From assembly GCF_007293315.1 (NCBI RefSeq), contig NZ_VLXZ01000002.1:1-64000 (forward strand): 64,000 bases of DNA, in the 5' to 3' direction. Both the position numbers and the translations under genes were made by a program. Positions 41,642 through 51,123 of the stretch are shown in pieces. Within the stretch, counting starts at the first letter, position 1. Every line of letters starts with the position of its first letter. Origin of the DNA: Alkalicoccobacillus porphyridii (GTDB lineage Bacteria; Bacillota; Bacilli; Bacillales; Bacillaceae_D). The notes beneath the pieces are model-generated. The model was not told the DNA's origin. It saw only the letters and a list, made by a program, of their open reading frames with translations, and ran no database searches.

Positions 41642-43957
41642 TTATAATTGGATTGTGATCTCGTTTTCTCCAGCGTCCAATGCAATGTGAATACCGTCCG
41701 CTGTTTGTTGTTGTCTTCCAGTAGAAATGGATTGTACGGAATGAACATTTCTGAGAACGATGGAATAATCAGTAGTTAATCCGTCTGTTTTAACTGTTAT
41801 ACTTGATTCTGTTTTGAGTGCTGTCACCGAACCCATTCTTTCACCTGATTCGTTCACAACCATCGTCTCCGTTTGTTCACTGTCTTTTAAGGCAAATAGA
41901 TGAAGCGATACATCTTTGGTAAAATCATAAGTTGCTGTAGCATCTTCATGTCCAAATACGAGAATAGTATTTTCCTTAACCATTAATGGGAGAGAGTGAT
42001 AGTCATGTGTTTCAGTTATCCATCTTTCTCCACTTACTTTGTTATTTGTTAATAAGTTAGTCCATTCACCTTTAGGAAGGTAATATCGAACCGTACCTTG
42101 CTCATTAAAAATAGGTGCGACGAGCAAGCTATCTCCTAGCATATACTGTCGATCCAAGTAGTGGCAGGTTTCATCTTCCGAGAACTCAAGAAGCATCGGT
42201 CGCATCATTGGTACCCCTGTTTTGGTTGCTTCTACTGCTTTAGAAAATAAATAAGGCATTAATCGACACTTTAGCTTTGTAAATTGTCTGGTGACTTCCA
42301 CCGCTTCTTCATCATAAAGCCAAGGCACCTTATAGTCCCCACTGCCGTGATATCGACTATGGGATGATAATAATCCGAACTGAGTCCAGCGTTTATAAAG
42401 ATCAGGTGTTGAGCCCGTTTCAAATCCGCCAATATCATGACTCCAATAGGCAAACCCGCCAAGGCTCAGAGATAATCCACCTCTTAATGTTTCAGCCATA
42501 GAAGAGTAGTTAGATAGGCTGTCCCCCCCCCAATGTACAGGTAATGTTTGCCCACCTACCGTCGCCGAGCGGGCAAATAAAACAGACTGTTTTTCACCTA
42601 AGCGTTTGTTTAATAGATTGAACACGCTTTCATTATAAAGCTGTGTATAATAGTTATGCATTTTATATGGACAAGATCCATCTGTATACACAACATCAAC
42701 AGGAATCCGCTCGCCGAAATCTGTTTTAAAGCTATCTACACCCATATCAATCAGGGTATCAAGTTTATCGGTATACCACTTTGTAGCTTCTGGGTTCGTA
42801 AAGTCTACAAGTCCCATTCCCGCTTGCCATTTATCCCACTGCCAAACGCGTCCATCTGCTTTTTTTAGTAAAAAACCCTGATCAGCTGCTTCCTTAAAAA
42901 GAGGTGATTTTTGTCCAATGTACGGGTTGATCCATACACAGATCTTTAATCCCTTTTCTTTTAGTCGTTCAAGCATATTGATTGGATCAGGAAATACACG
43001 ATCATCCCACTCAAAATTACACCACTCTAATTCCTTCATCCATAAACAATCAAAATGAAACACATCAAGTGGAATGTCTCGCTCGATCATCTCATCTACA
43101 AAGCTATTAACGGTTTTTTCATCATAGCTTGTAAGAAAAGACGTGCTAAGCCACAGTCCAAAGGACCAGGATGGAACTAATGGGGGCTTGCCTGTGAGCT
43201 CTGTATAATGGTGCAGCACTTCTTTTAAATCATCGCCAGCGATCACATAATAATCCAAGCATTCTCCTGCTACACTAAACTGAGATTTTGATACCTTCTC
43301 TGATGCAATTTCAAAGGAAACGTTTTCAGGATGATTGACAAATACTCCGTACCCCTTATTACTAACGTAGAACGGAATATTTTTGTATGTCTGTTCACTT
43401 CCTGTTCCTCCGTCCTCATTCCATATATCAACTACCTGACCATTCTTCACAAATGGGGTGAATCGTTCGCCAAGCCCATAAATTAACTCGCCAACATCAA
43501 GCGAAAGCTGTTCACGCACATATGGTTCATTTTCATCCGTAAGTACATAACTCATTGATCTCGGATCACTAGATGTCAGTGCTTTATCCTTATATGTAAA
43601 TTGAACATTCCACTGATCACGCTTTACTCGTGCTTCTAACGCTCCAGTGCCAAACGTTAGATGTTCATCTGTTTCTTTAATGGCGATAACTGGCTCTTGA
43701 TTCTTTAACAAAAAGGCAGGCTCGTTAACAATAGAGCCTGCATGATGATAAGCTCTTACCCTAATAATATTCTCCATCGGTGAGGAGAGCTCAATGGTCA
43801 TTACACCCCCATCAAGTGTCTGCCCGATGTGATTAATTTTTTGGAATGGGGCATATAATGTCAGTCCATTTTTATCCTGCTTCCAGTCATAAACCTCTGC
43901 AGGACTTTTCACTTGATAACCTTCCTTATCCATCCAACAACCATTACTGAATTTCAT
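41642..43957 (-). CDS. yicI: Alpha-xylosidase, glycoside hydrolase family 31
   Basis: A 771-aa cytoplasmic enzyme that releases alpha-linked xylose from oligosaccharides such as isoprimeverose. It shows the GH31 nucleophile region DSFKTDFGERIPVDVVY and the acid/base region LPVHWGGDSLSNYSSM. The YicI-specific elements LPLDVFHFDCLWMKELEWCNF and YWSHDIGGFETGSTPDLYKRW separate it from alpha-glucosidases. No signal peptide, so the substrate must be imported. It is preceded by an operator shared with the divergently positioned regulator's own promoter, and followed by the binding-protein gene. Confidence 0.9.
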   Translation of the reverse strand: MKFSNGCWMDKEGYQVKSPAEVYDWKQDKNGLTLYAPFQKINHIGQTLDGGVMTIELSSPMENIIRVRAYHHAGSIVNEPAFLLKNQEPVIAIKETDEHLTFGTGALEARVKRDQWNVQFTYKDKALTSSDPRSMSYVLTDENEPYVREQLSLDVGELIYGLGERFTPFVKNGQVVDIWNEDGGTGSEQTYKNIPFYVSNKGYGVFVNHPENVSFEIASEKVSKSQFSVAGECLDYYVIAGDDLKEVLHHYTELTGKPPLVPSWSFGLWLSTSFLTSYDEKTVNSFVDEMIERDIPLDVFHFDCLWMKELEWCNFEWDDRVFPDPINMLERLKEKGLKICVWINPYIGQKSPLFKEAADQGFLLKKADGRVWQWDKWQAGMGLVDFTNPEATKWYTDKLDTLIDMGVDSFKTDFGERIPVDVVYTDGSCPYKMHNYYTQLYNESVFNLLNKRLGEKQSVLFARSATVGGQTLPVHWGGDSLSNYSSMAETLRGGLSLSLGGFAYWSHDIGGFETGSTPDLYKRWTQFGLLSSHSRYHGSGDYKVPWLYDEEAVEVTRQFTKLKCRLMPYLFSKAVEATKTGVPMMRPMLLEFSEDETCHYLDRQYMLGDSLLVAPIFNEQGTVRYYLPKGEWTNLLTNNKVSGERWITETHDYHSLPLMVKENTILVFGHEDATATYDFTKDVSLHLFALKDSEQTETMVVNESGERMGSVTALKTESSITVKTDGLTTDYSIVLRNVHSVQSISTGRQQQTADGIHIALDAGENEITIQL

Positions 43958-43985
43958 TTTGTCTTCTTCCCCCTAGTCTTAAAAA

Positions 43986-44003
43986 TGATTATCGTACATC
44001 ATT
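43986..44003. promoter_or_regulatory. Operator upstream of yicI
   Basis: TGATTATCGTACATCATT is a near-palindrome centred on CG, the usual form of LacI-family operators. It differs at one position from the site at 45068, upstream of the LacI-type gene, and lies 29 bp before the yicI start codon. Confidence 0.72.
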
Positions 44004-44025
44004 TATGTGAAAAGAAAAGCTACGT

Positions 44026-45039
44026 TTATAAATAATCCATAGCATTTTCTTTCATCACCACTTCTAATTTAATTAATTGTTGTTCTTGAATCCCTTCTTC
44101 TCCAAATGCAAGATGATGAAACAATTGTGTCAGTGCAAGATAACCTTGATTAACAGGTTCTTGTGTAATGGTTGCGGTAATATGGTTTTCCATTAAATGA
44201 TGATAGATCTCATCATTTAAATCATGGCAGACGATGGTCAAGTTGTTCTTGTCATCCTCAAGTGTGTTTGCTACTTCAAAAATATCAGAAGTTGATACAT
44301 AGATACCTGCAAGCTCAGAAACATTCTTTCCTTTTACTATCTTAATAAAATCTTGTAGGGTATAGGGTCCAACTATTTCTATTTTCGGATAAGCCTTCGC
44401 GGATTCAATAAAGCCAGCGTTCTTTGTTATTGTTTGAAAGTCTTGATTATTACCTACAATTGCAATTTTTCCAGACTTTCCGACGAACTTACACGTTAAC
44501 TCAGCTGCTAAACGACCTGCCTTTAAATAATCAGCGCCAACATAAAATACCCGCTGACTATTAGGGATATCCTGGTTAAACGTGCAAATCTGAATACCTT
44601 TTTGAATCCCATCATTAATGACGTCATCCAATGGGTCCTCGCCAGCCGCAATCGCAATAGCATGATATTCACTTGATTGGATAATTCTTGATAATAGATC
44701 CCGAGCCGTCTCGTTTTTAGAATTGAATCGAAATGTACTAAATTCAACCCCGTAATCCTTTAACTCATCCATAGCCTTGGCGAGTCCTACTTCAACTTGA
44801 TCCCAAAAATATTGTGCAGAAGACGGATACAGAACAGCCATTTTATATTTCATTTTCCTGGAAAGTGCTGAAGCTAATTTATTTGGTTTATAGTTCAGCT
44901 CGTTAACGGTCTCCATAATTCGTTGATAGGTCTCTTTTTTTACATTCCCACGGTTGTTTAATGCTCGATCCACTGTTGCAATGGACAAGCCTAGGGTATC
45001 TGCAATCATTTTTGCCGTTGTTCTTGTAACCGCTTTCAA
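44026..45039 (-). CDS. LacI family transcriptional regulator
   Basis: A 337-aa repressor. The N-terminal LacI helix-turn-helix is TAKMIADTLGLSIATVDRALNNRGNVKKET (shown here only as its start TAKMIADTLGLSIATV; about residues 8-38), followed by the hinge ..YKPNKLASALSRK.. and a type I periplasmic-binding-like domain (..MAVLYPSSAQYFWDQVEVGL.., ..GYLALTQLFHH..) that senses a sugar. It precedes yicI by 68 bp on the same strand. Identical-type operators upstream of both genes indicate autoregulation and control of the xylosidase operon. Confidence 0.88.
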   Translation of the reverse strand: MKAVTRTTAKMIADTLGLSIATVDRALNNRGNVKKETYQRIMETVNELNYKPNKLASALSRKMKYKMAVLYPSSAQYFWDQVEVGLAKAMDELKDYGVEFSTFRFNSKNETARDLLSRIIQSSEYHAIAIAAGEDPLDDVINDGIQKGIQICTFNQDIPNSQRVFYVGADYLKAGRLAAELTCKFVGKSGKIAIVGNNQDFQTITKNAGFIESAKAYPKIEIVGPYTLQDFIKIVKGKNVSELAGIYVSTSDIFEVANTLEDDKNNLTIVCHDLNDEIYHHLMENHITATITQEPVNQGYLALTQLFHHLAFGEEGIQEQQLIKLEVVMKENAMDYL

Positions 45040-45067
45040 TGGATTCTCTCCCTTGTACTCCTATTCT

Positions 45068-45085
45068 TGATTATCGTACCTCATT
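45068..45085. promoter_or_regulatory. Operator upstream of the LacI-type gene
   Basis: TGATTATCGTACCTCATT, matching 17 of 18 bases of the site before yicI, 28 bp upstream of the regulator's start codon. Confidence 0.72.
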
Positions 45086-45205
45086 CTTTAATAATCGGCA
45101 AGATATATTTGAGCAGATTTTTAGGTGTCAACTAAAGGGGTTATGTTAAACAATAAGAACAAGGATAGAGCACCTTTTCAAGATAGCTCTATCCTTTCAT
45201 TTAAA

Positions 45206-47032
45206 CTACATTTCCTTAGGCATTACAATTCCTTTATACAAGTTAACGGTGATTAAATAGTAGACTGTGTAGATTCCGATAAAGAGTAGAATTGGCAGCC
45301 AGATTCGGTAGTACGGCTCTAAAAGAATGAACGAAAAGAGATTCATTCCTACCAATACGTGAACTATCCCAAATATTCCAGGGAACAAGAAGATAAAGAA
45401 CAGTTCCTTGTAAACCGAACCCGAAAGCTTACTTTGACGCACACCAATTTTTCGTAGCATTTGATAGCGTCCGATATCCTTTGTGGCACCTGACAATACC
45501 TTAAACATTAAGCAGCTTGCCATCATCGCTAGAAAAGCAATACCTAAGAAGAAGCCCATGAATACGGTTCCGTTTGATAGGGAGTTTAGCATTTCATAGT
45601 TTATGATTTTGCTGAAGTAAAAGTCCGTTTGGTATCGGTCCTGTTGAATGTCATCTAGCTGCTGCCACTCTGGAAGGTATTCTGTAAACTCATCTGTTTT
45701 ACCGATAAACACCATCTTCTCTGCCTCGTCAATGTCTGCATAGTCATCTGCACTTAAAACAACGGGACCATATTCAGTTTCATTTGGTTCAGTTATCCCA
45801 TGGAGAAAAGGATCCCAATAATACCTCCATTCAATTTCTTCATATGCCAATCCTCGAGTGTCTTCAGGAAGCTCCTCTTCAAGTCGCATCATATCTGGGA
45901 CTGTTCCAATTTCGTCTGTAGATTCGTATACAAGGGGAACTTGATTCTCTAAATCCTCACCTAAGAAGTATACATACTGATCATCGACTTTATACCGATA
46001 CTCATTTGTTTCGTTAAAATCAATCGAGTCTAGAATCTCCTGCTGTTCGGCGTTCGCATCAAATATGGTTGTGTCATAAATCTCGCCATAATCTATCATA
46101 TTTGTCACGTTATACTGAAAAGCCATTCCTGCAGAGATTGCTCCTGCGCCCAAAGCAATTAGCATTGTAACGGTAGCGAGCATATTTTTTAAACCATTGA
46201 TTCGAAACCGCAGCTGTGCAAATGTAAAGGATTGAATACCTTTTTCATTTAACGCTTTATTATTCTTAAGTTTATTCACGACAAACGGTATAAGAGAGGC
46301 AAAGATTAAATAAGTCCCAAGTGTTGTGGCAACTGGAGCGGTAACCAACCCTAACTCTCTAAGACTACCCATATTAATTAAAGCAAAGTACCCGACAGCT
46401 AAAGAGATTACACCAATAATCATACTAATGACTCGTGATTTCGCCTGCGATGGGACCACATCTATTTGTAGGTCAGCATGTACTAGCTCAAGAATCTGTA
46501 GCTTTGAAAGTCTAATCACATTTACGATTCCATTGATAGTAAAGAGCACTGTGTAAAATGCCAGTGTAATCAATATAGCAGGTACAAAAAATGAAGCATA
46601 GGTAGTGCTGGTCATATCAAGCTGATTCATAAGCAAGCGACCTACCACTTCAGCAAGCCCCACTCCAAGTCCTATACCTATTACTAAAGAAATTAACCCT
46701 AAAATAAATGTCTCAATAAACATGATTCGCTGAATTTGTCTCTTCTTTGCGCCAAGCAGCATATACATACCAAATTCTTTTTGGCGTAGCGATAGCAAGA
46801 ATGAATTAGTATAAAGAATGTAGAAAAAAGTGACAGCAGCAAGCAAAAATGAGCCTACATTAAAGACAAGTTGAATATTATTAATCATGGCATTCTCACT
46901 TGTAAATTCCTTGTTCCATGCTAATGTTTGGAACATATAAAAAATCGAAATTGACATCACTAAACCTGCAAGCAACACAATGTAATCCTTTACCTTACTT
47001 TTAATTCCTGATACAGCTAGTTTCCCTAACAT
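45206..47032 (-). CDS. Bce-type ABC transporter permease
   Basis: A 608-aa membrane protein of the BceB/FtsX class: about ten helices with a large extracellular domain of roughly 200 residues between helices 7 and 8 (about 310-490, very acidic). N-terminal string KLAVSGIKSKVKDYIVLLAG and ..LGAKKRQIQRIMFIETFILG.. and C-terminal ..MLRKIGVRQSKLSGSVYKEL.. are typical FtsX elements. Such transporters remove or sense peptide antibiotics that target cell-wall lipids. It follows the ATPase gene by 16 bp. The two-component system that usually accompanies Bce modules is not adjacent. Confidence 0.87.
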   Translation of the reverse strand: MLGKLAVSGIKSKVKDYIVLLAGLVMSISIFYMFQTLAWNKEFTSENAMINNIQLVFNVGSFLLAAVTFFYILYTNSFLLSLRQKEFGMYMLLGAKKRQIQRIMFIETFILGLISLVIGIGLGVGLAEVVGRLLMNQLDMTSTTYASFFVPAILITLAFYTVLFTINGIVNVIRLSKLQILELVHADLQIDVVPSQAKSRVISMIIGVISLAVGYFALINMGSLRELGLVTAPVATTLGTYLIFASLIPFVVNKLKNNKALNEKGIQSFTFAQLRFRINGLKNMLATVTMLIALGAGAISAGMAFQYNVTNMIDYGEIYDTTIFDANAEQQEILDSIDFNETNEYRYKVDDQYVYFLGEDLENQVPLVYESTDEIGTVPDMMRLEEELPEDTRGLAYEEIEWRYYWDPFLHGITEPNETEYGPVVLSADDYADIDEAEKMVFIGKTDEFTEYLPEWQQLDDIQQDRYQTDFYFSKIINYEMLNSLSNGTVFMGFFLGIAFLAMMASCLMFKVLSGATKDIGRYQMLRKIGVRQSKLSGSVYKELFFIFLFPGIFGIVHVLVGMNLFSFILLEPYYRIWLPILLFIGIYTVYYLITVNLYKGIVMPKEM

Positions 47033-47048
47033 GATATACCTCCCCTCT

Positions 47049-47810
47049 CTATGCTCTGTTTGTTCCGAGTTCAGCTAACTCATTTAGAATTTCTTTAAAA
47101 AAGTCTTCTCGTGAACCCGTCCGTGTAATTTCTTTATATAGCTCTCCATCCTGGATCAGGACAATTCGTTTACAATAGCTCGCAGCATGCGCATCATGAG
47201 TGACCATCATAATGGTGATGCCATGATCCTCATTTAAGCTTGTCATCGTTTCTAGTAAACTCGTTGCATTTTTAGAATCTAGTGCCCCGGTTGGCTCATC
47301 GCCCAATAGGATACTGGGGTTATGAACCAAGGCTCTTGCTGCCGCTGAACGCTGTTTCTGTCCCCCAGAAATTTGAGCTGGATACTTCTCAAGAATCTCT
47401 GCAATGTCTAAGGTTTTGGCAATCTCCTGAACTTTAGGCTCGATGTTTTTGGAGGGTACGTTTTGCAAAGACAAAGGTAGAGCGATATTTTCATACACCG
47501 TCATACTCTCGAGCAAATTAAAATCCTGAAAGATAAACCCAAGCTTCTGTGCTCGAAAGTCGGCTAGCTGATTCGCTTTCATCGCGGTAATATTCGTTCC
47601 GTCTATTTGGATTTGCCCGTCTGTAATAGAGTCCAAAGTGGAGATGACATTTAAAAGTGTCGTTTTACCTGAACCAGACGGCCCCATAATCCCCACAAAC
47701 TCGCCCTCTTTAATATCCATGTTTACATTGCTTAGGGCCCTGAATTGATTTTGACCTTTTTTACCGTATACTTTATCGACATTTGTTACATGAACCACTG
47801 ATTGAGTCAT
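47049..47810 (-). CDS. Bce-type ABC transporter ATP-binding protein
   Basis: A 253-aa ATPase of the MacB/LolD/BceA group: Walker A GPSGSGKTT (about residues 44-52), FQDFNLLESMTVYENIALPL after the Q-loop, signature ISGGQKQR, Walker B LLGDEPTGALDS and VTHDAHAASY with the H-loop His. It pairs with the permease encoded next and probably gives defence against cell-wall-active peptides. The gene is first in its operon, with a minus-strand terminator-like hairpin 80 bp upstream. Confidence 0.9.
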   Translation of the reverse strand: MTQSVVHVTNVDKVYGKKGQNQFRALSNVNMDIKEGEFVGIMGPSGSGKTTLLNVISTLDSITDGQIQIDGTNITAMKANQLADFRAQKLGFIFQDFNLLESMTVYENIALPLSLQNVPSKNIEPKVQEIAKTLDIAEILEKYPAQISGGQKQRSAAARALVHNPSILLGDEPTGALDSKNATSLLETMTSLNEDHGITIMMVTHDAHAASYCKRIVLIQDGELYKEITRTGSREDFFKEILNELAELGTNRA

Positions 47811-47890
47811 TTAATATGCCCTCCCGCGTTTTCTAAGTTAACCCTAGATTAGCACGCAGGTAGGGACTGCTCGTATCGATTTAACTAACA

Positions 47891-47914
47891 AAAAGCTTAC
47901 AAGGTTGTAAGCTT
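47891..47914 (-). terminator. Terminator-like hairpin upstream of the Bce operon
   Basis: AAGCTTACAA / TTGTAAGCTT stem with TTTTTG on the minus strand. It either stops read-through from the hut side or attenuates the Bce-type operon; with no gene immediately upstream on this strand it could also be the relic of a lost neighbour. Confidence 0.65.
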
Positions 47915-48020
47915 CGGGGAGTCTTATTTAATTCCTCTTTTGTGATGCTATCAGTGAGCATTGGATGACTGCTATTGACTGTGTCCAACTTTATGTGTAG
48001 ATGTGGTGACTCATGATAAG

Positions 48021-48369
48021 TTCTTCATCTGCACTCCAAATAGGGGGCATTCTTACCACGGGGTATTGAACTAATCTGGCTACGCCAACTTATTTCAATG
48101 AACCTGTCATCGAGGTCACTGAAAAATGATCTTTATAAGACTGTGAACTTTCATCGATTGTTTAATTCAGAACGTTAGCGGAAGGAGAACCCGTAGACTC
48201 CTGCGGAACAGAACGAGTCTGAAGACATCGAAGTGGTGGTTTTCCACTTCGATGGCTGAGGCCGTTCCCGCGGAAAGCGTAGGGTTCTCCTGTAGCGGCT
48301 CCACTCAGCTCATTTTCAGTGGCCTCCTGTTCATCCCGCAGGTGTTAGCCCTCCTATTTTGTCCACTCG
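48021..48369 (-). repeat. Composite nested repeat (long form, locus II)
   Basis: Inverted copy of the structure at 2955-3325. Outer repeat B halves are 48021-48111 and 48327-48369 (the second with CATCCCGCAGGTGTTAGCCC). The inner segment 48112-48326 (215 bp) has ends GAGGTCACTGAAAAATG and CATTTTCAGTGGCCTC. Inside, 48176-48300 contains the perfect hairpin arms CATCGAAGTGG/CCACTTCGATG and outer GGAGAACCC/GGGTTCTCC; 76 bases are identical to 1-76. Flanks CTGTCAT and CTGTTCAT may be a target duplication. Together with plain A/T-rich sequence to 48525, this accounts for the 715-bp gene-free gap. Confidence 0.82.
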
Positions 48370-48525
48370 TTAGGTGAGTAATTTTTTTCTCAAGATTAAA
48401 GACTTTACCCTACTACTATTTTTTATCAAGAAGGATAAGAAGGTCCTACATTCGTCACTAAGACATCGGTAAATTTTACTAATATTCGTTTTCAATTTAT
48501 TAAGAACATATGAATTCTATTCTCC

Positions 48526-49836
48526 CTACCACCTCTCTACCAGTTGATTCACCTGACGCACGAGCTTATGCTCTGATACTTTTTTAAGTCTGCGGTTTTC
48601 GACAACCAGCTTCCCATCTACTACAACATCAGTAATAGCAGTTGGCTGCATAGAGTACACCATGTTAGCAAATAACTCAGTATTCGGAAGTAAGGATAAG
48701 TCCTCCACATCCAACACAGCAAAGTCAGCGCGTAACCCAATTTTCAGCTCACCCGTCTCAAGCTTTAATAGATCTGCGCCTGCTGTAGTACCCATTTGAA
48801 ATACGTTCTTAGCATCTATACATGTGCCGTCCAGTCTAGAGACTTTTTGTAGTAAAGAGCACATTCTCATTTCCTCAAAGACGCTGATCCGGTTATTGCT
48901 GCAGGCTCCATCTGTTCCGAGCGCAATCTTGACACCTGCGTCGAGTAAATCGGGGATTGGTGTAACACCATCGGATAAGAACATATTGCTGGATGGACAG
49001 TAAGCAAGCGATGTCTTTCTTTCTCCCAGCAATTTTATTTCAGAAGGATCAATCCACACTAAATGAATCGCTATCATATTGTCATCGACAACATCTAATG
49101 AATCTAGATAATGGACGGGTCTCAAGCTATACTTCTCAAGTGTTTCTTCCACTTCGAATGGCTCTTCTGCTACGTGAATATGAAAAGGAGTACCTAACTC
49201 CAGTGCCAGTTTGTGACCTGCTTGAATCATTTCTGGCGAGGCGGCATGCGGACTATGTGGTGCTGGATGAATGGAAATCATATCATCACCTTGATAGCGC
49301 ACAGCGAGCTGTTTTGTCCGTTTTACCGCATCCCTCACCGTTTCAATATAGCTCTCTGGTGCCCCCTGCCAATCATACATCGTCCTTGCAAATACAAGGC
49401 GTATGCCAATGTCCTTTGCTGCCTGAATGACTGCTTCATCCGAACGAATACCACCGTTATGAACATAAAAAAAGTCAGCAACCGTTGTTACACCGCATTT
49501 CATCATTTCTGCAAATGCAAAAAGAGCACCTGTGTAGATGGCCTGCTCATTTAAAAAAGGGGTACAGCGATATAGCGCTTCGTCCCTCCATTGTAAAAAT
49601 GGAACATCTACCGCCATACCCCGAAGCAAGCTCTGAAAGGAATGATTATGTGCATTTACTGTACCAGGAACCATTGCTTTATGGCCAAAATCAACCACCT
49701 CCGCTGAAGGATATAACGTTTCTAGCTCAGTACGCAAACCCATATCTACTATTTCTCCATCCTTTACAATTAACCCAACATTGTATCGGAACTCACCCTT
49801 TACGAGCATCGTTGAGGCCGTAAATAGCTTCACCAT
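48526..49836 (-). CDS. Amidohydrolase in the hut cluster (candidate formiminoglutamate deiminase)
   Basis: A 436-aa metal-dependent hydrolase of the amidohydrolase superfamily (SAH/MTA deaminase, TRZ/ATZ and HutF group). Metal ligands: HxH in VNAHNHSFQSLLRG, His in PFHIHVAEEP, His in MIAIHLVWID, Asp in ALGTDGACSNN. The stretch MMKCGVTTVADFFYVHNGG resembles the equivalent region of HutF (formimidoyl-L-glutamate deiminase). It is 12 bp after hutI, and no hutG is present, so it is well placed to catalyse the fourth step of histidine breakdown, formiminoglutamate to N-formylglutamate. That is inference from context; a guanine or SAH deaminase role is the alternative. Confidence 0.75.
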   Translation of the reverse strand: MVKLFTASTMLVKGEFRYNVGLIVKDGEIVDMGLRTELETLYPSAEVVDFGHKAMVPGTVNAHNHSFQSLLRGMAVDVPFLQWRDEALYRCTPFLNEQAIYTGALFAFAEMMKCGVTTVADFFYVHNGGIRSDEAVIQAAKDIGIRLVFARTMYDWQGAPESYIETVRDAVKRTKQLAVRYQGDDMISIHPAPHSPHAASPEMIQAGHKLALELGTPFHIHVAEEPFEVEETLEKYSLRPVHYLDSLDVVDDNMIAIHLVWIDPSEIKLLGERKTSLAYCPSSNMFLSDGVTPIPDLLDAGVKIALGTDGACSNNRISVFEEMRMCSLLQKVSRLDGTCIDAKNVFQMGTTAGADLLKLETGELKIGLRADFAVLDVEDLSLLPNTELFANMVYSMQPTAITDVVVDGKLVVENRRLKKVSEHKLVRQVNQLVERW

Positions 49837-49848
49837 TACATCCTCCTT

Positions 49849-51123
49849 TTATGGAATTAATATTCCTGATTCCACAACGACCTTTCCTTTTTTTACAACA
49901 GTATCAACGTGATTTATCGCATAGTGATATTGCAGGGTTTGGTAATTTGGTACATTAAAGATAGCAAGGTCAGCCTGTTTTCCAACCTCAAGACTGCCTA
50001 TAGTAGTGGAGCGAGAGATGGCGTGTGCTGCGTTCATTGTGGTTGCTGTAAGCACCTCTTCAGGCGTCATATTCATTGTGAGGCATGCTAAATTCATGAT
50101 AAACGGCAGCGATTCTGTCGGGGAAGATCCTGGATTCCGATCTGTTGAGAGTGCAACGGCAACACCGGATTCGATAAGCTTTCTAGCGTTTGCCGCCTTC
50201 TCCCTGAGAAAGAAAGCTGTTCCTGGTAATAGAACAGCAATGACCTCGGCTGCAGCGAGCTGTGATATCCCATCATCTGAAATGTTTAAGAGATGATCCG
50301 CCGTGACCGCTCCTACTCTGGCTGCTAGTTCTGCCCCGCCGAATGCCACCAGTTCATCCGCATGAATTTTCGGCTTTAGCCCTGCCCTTTTGGCAGCTTC
50401 TAAAATGTACTGCGATTGCTTAATGGAAAAGACTCCTTGTTCACAAAATACATCACAGAACTCCGCTAATTCAGCATCCTTTACGATTGGAATCATCTTA
50501 TTTACAACCATGTCCACATACTCATCTGAATTGTTTTTACACTCAGGAGGAATCGCGTGTGCCCCCATAAAGGTTGAGATGATATCCATTGCGTGCTTTT
50601 GATCCAACTCCTTTGCTACCTCTAATTGCTTAACCTCATCCTCAATCGTAAGCCCGTACCCACTCTTTGCTTCAATCGTTGTTACGCCATGTAGAAGAAA
50701 TTGGTCTAACCGTTCTACAGACTGTTGATACAAATCTTTTTTTGAAGCCAGTCTAGTCTCCTTACACGTACTAAGAATGCCTCCCCCTGCTTGCAAAATA
50801 TCCATATACGAGCGCCCTTTTAACCTTTGCTCAAGTTCGTATTCACGTGTTCCCGCAAAGACAAGATGAGTGTGCGGATCAATTAATCCAGGTGTAACAA
50901 TCTTCTCCTCAGTATCAATAGTCTGAACTGGTTTTCGAGATTGGGACAAATATTCCACAGCTCCCTCATCTGTCCCCACATAGCAGATAAAAGGACCTTC
51001 TATAATGACACTGCCACCCTCTACGACTCCAAGCTCCCCCATTTCCTCTCTAATTCTTGGCTTTTGATTATTTCCCTGCAACGTTACAAGCTGGTTGGCT
51101 CTGCGAATATAGAGTAAGCTCAT
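49849..51123 (-). CDS. hutI: Imidazolonepropionase
   Basis: Third enzyme of histidine degradation: hydrolyses imidazolone-5-propionate to N-formimino-L-glutamate. 424 aa, the usual length. Metal-site motifs are [33 protein letters not shown] and [14 protein letters not shown]; substrate loop IEAKSGYGL. It overlaps hutU by 4 bp and is followed 12 bp later by the amidohydrolase gene. Confidence 0.95.
   Translation of the reverse strand: MSLLYIRRANQLVTLQGNNQKPRIREEMGELGVVEGGSVIIEGPFICYVGTDEGAVEYLSQSRKPVQTIDTEEKIVTPGLIDPHTHLVFAGTREYELEQRLKGRSYMDILQAGGGILSTCKETRLASKKDLYQQSVERLDQFLLHGVTTIEAKSGYGLTIEDEVKQLEVAKELDQKHAMDIISTFMGAHAIPPECKNNSDEYVDMVVNKMIPIVKDAELAEFCDVFCEQGVFSIKQSQYILEAAKRAGLKPKIHADELVAFGGAELAARVGAVTADHLLNISDDGISQLAAAEVIAVLLPGTAFFLREKAANARKLIESGVAVALSTDRNPGSSPTESLPFIMNLACLTMNMTPEEVLTATTMNAAHAISRSTTIGSLEVGKQADLAIFNVPNYQTLQYHYAINHVDTVVKKGKVVVESGILIP

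Noticed and set aside
49213-49554. Long plus-strand frames opposite the hut amidohydrolase
   Set aside because: Antisense shadows of a strongly coding minus-strand gene; no start signals and no recognisable domains.
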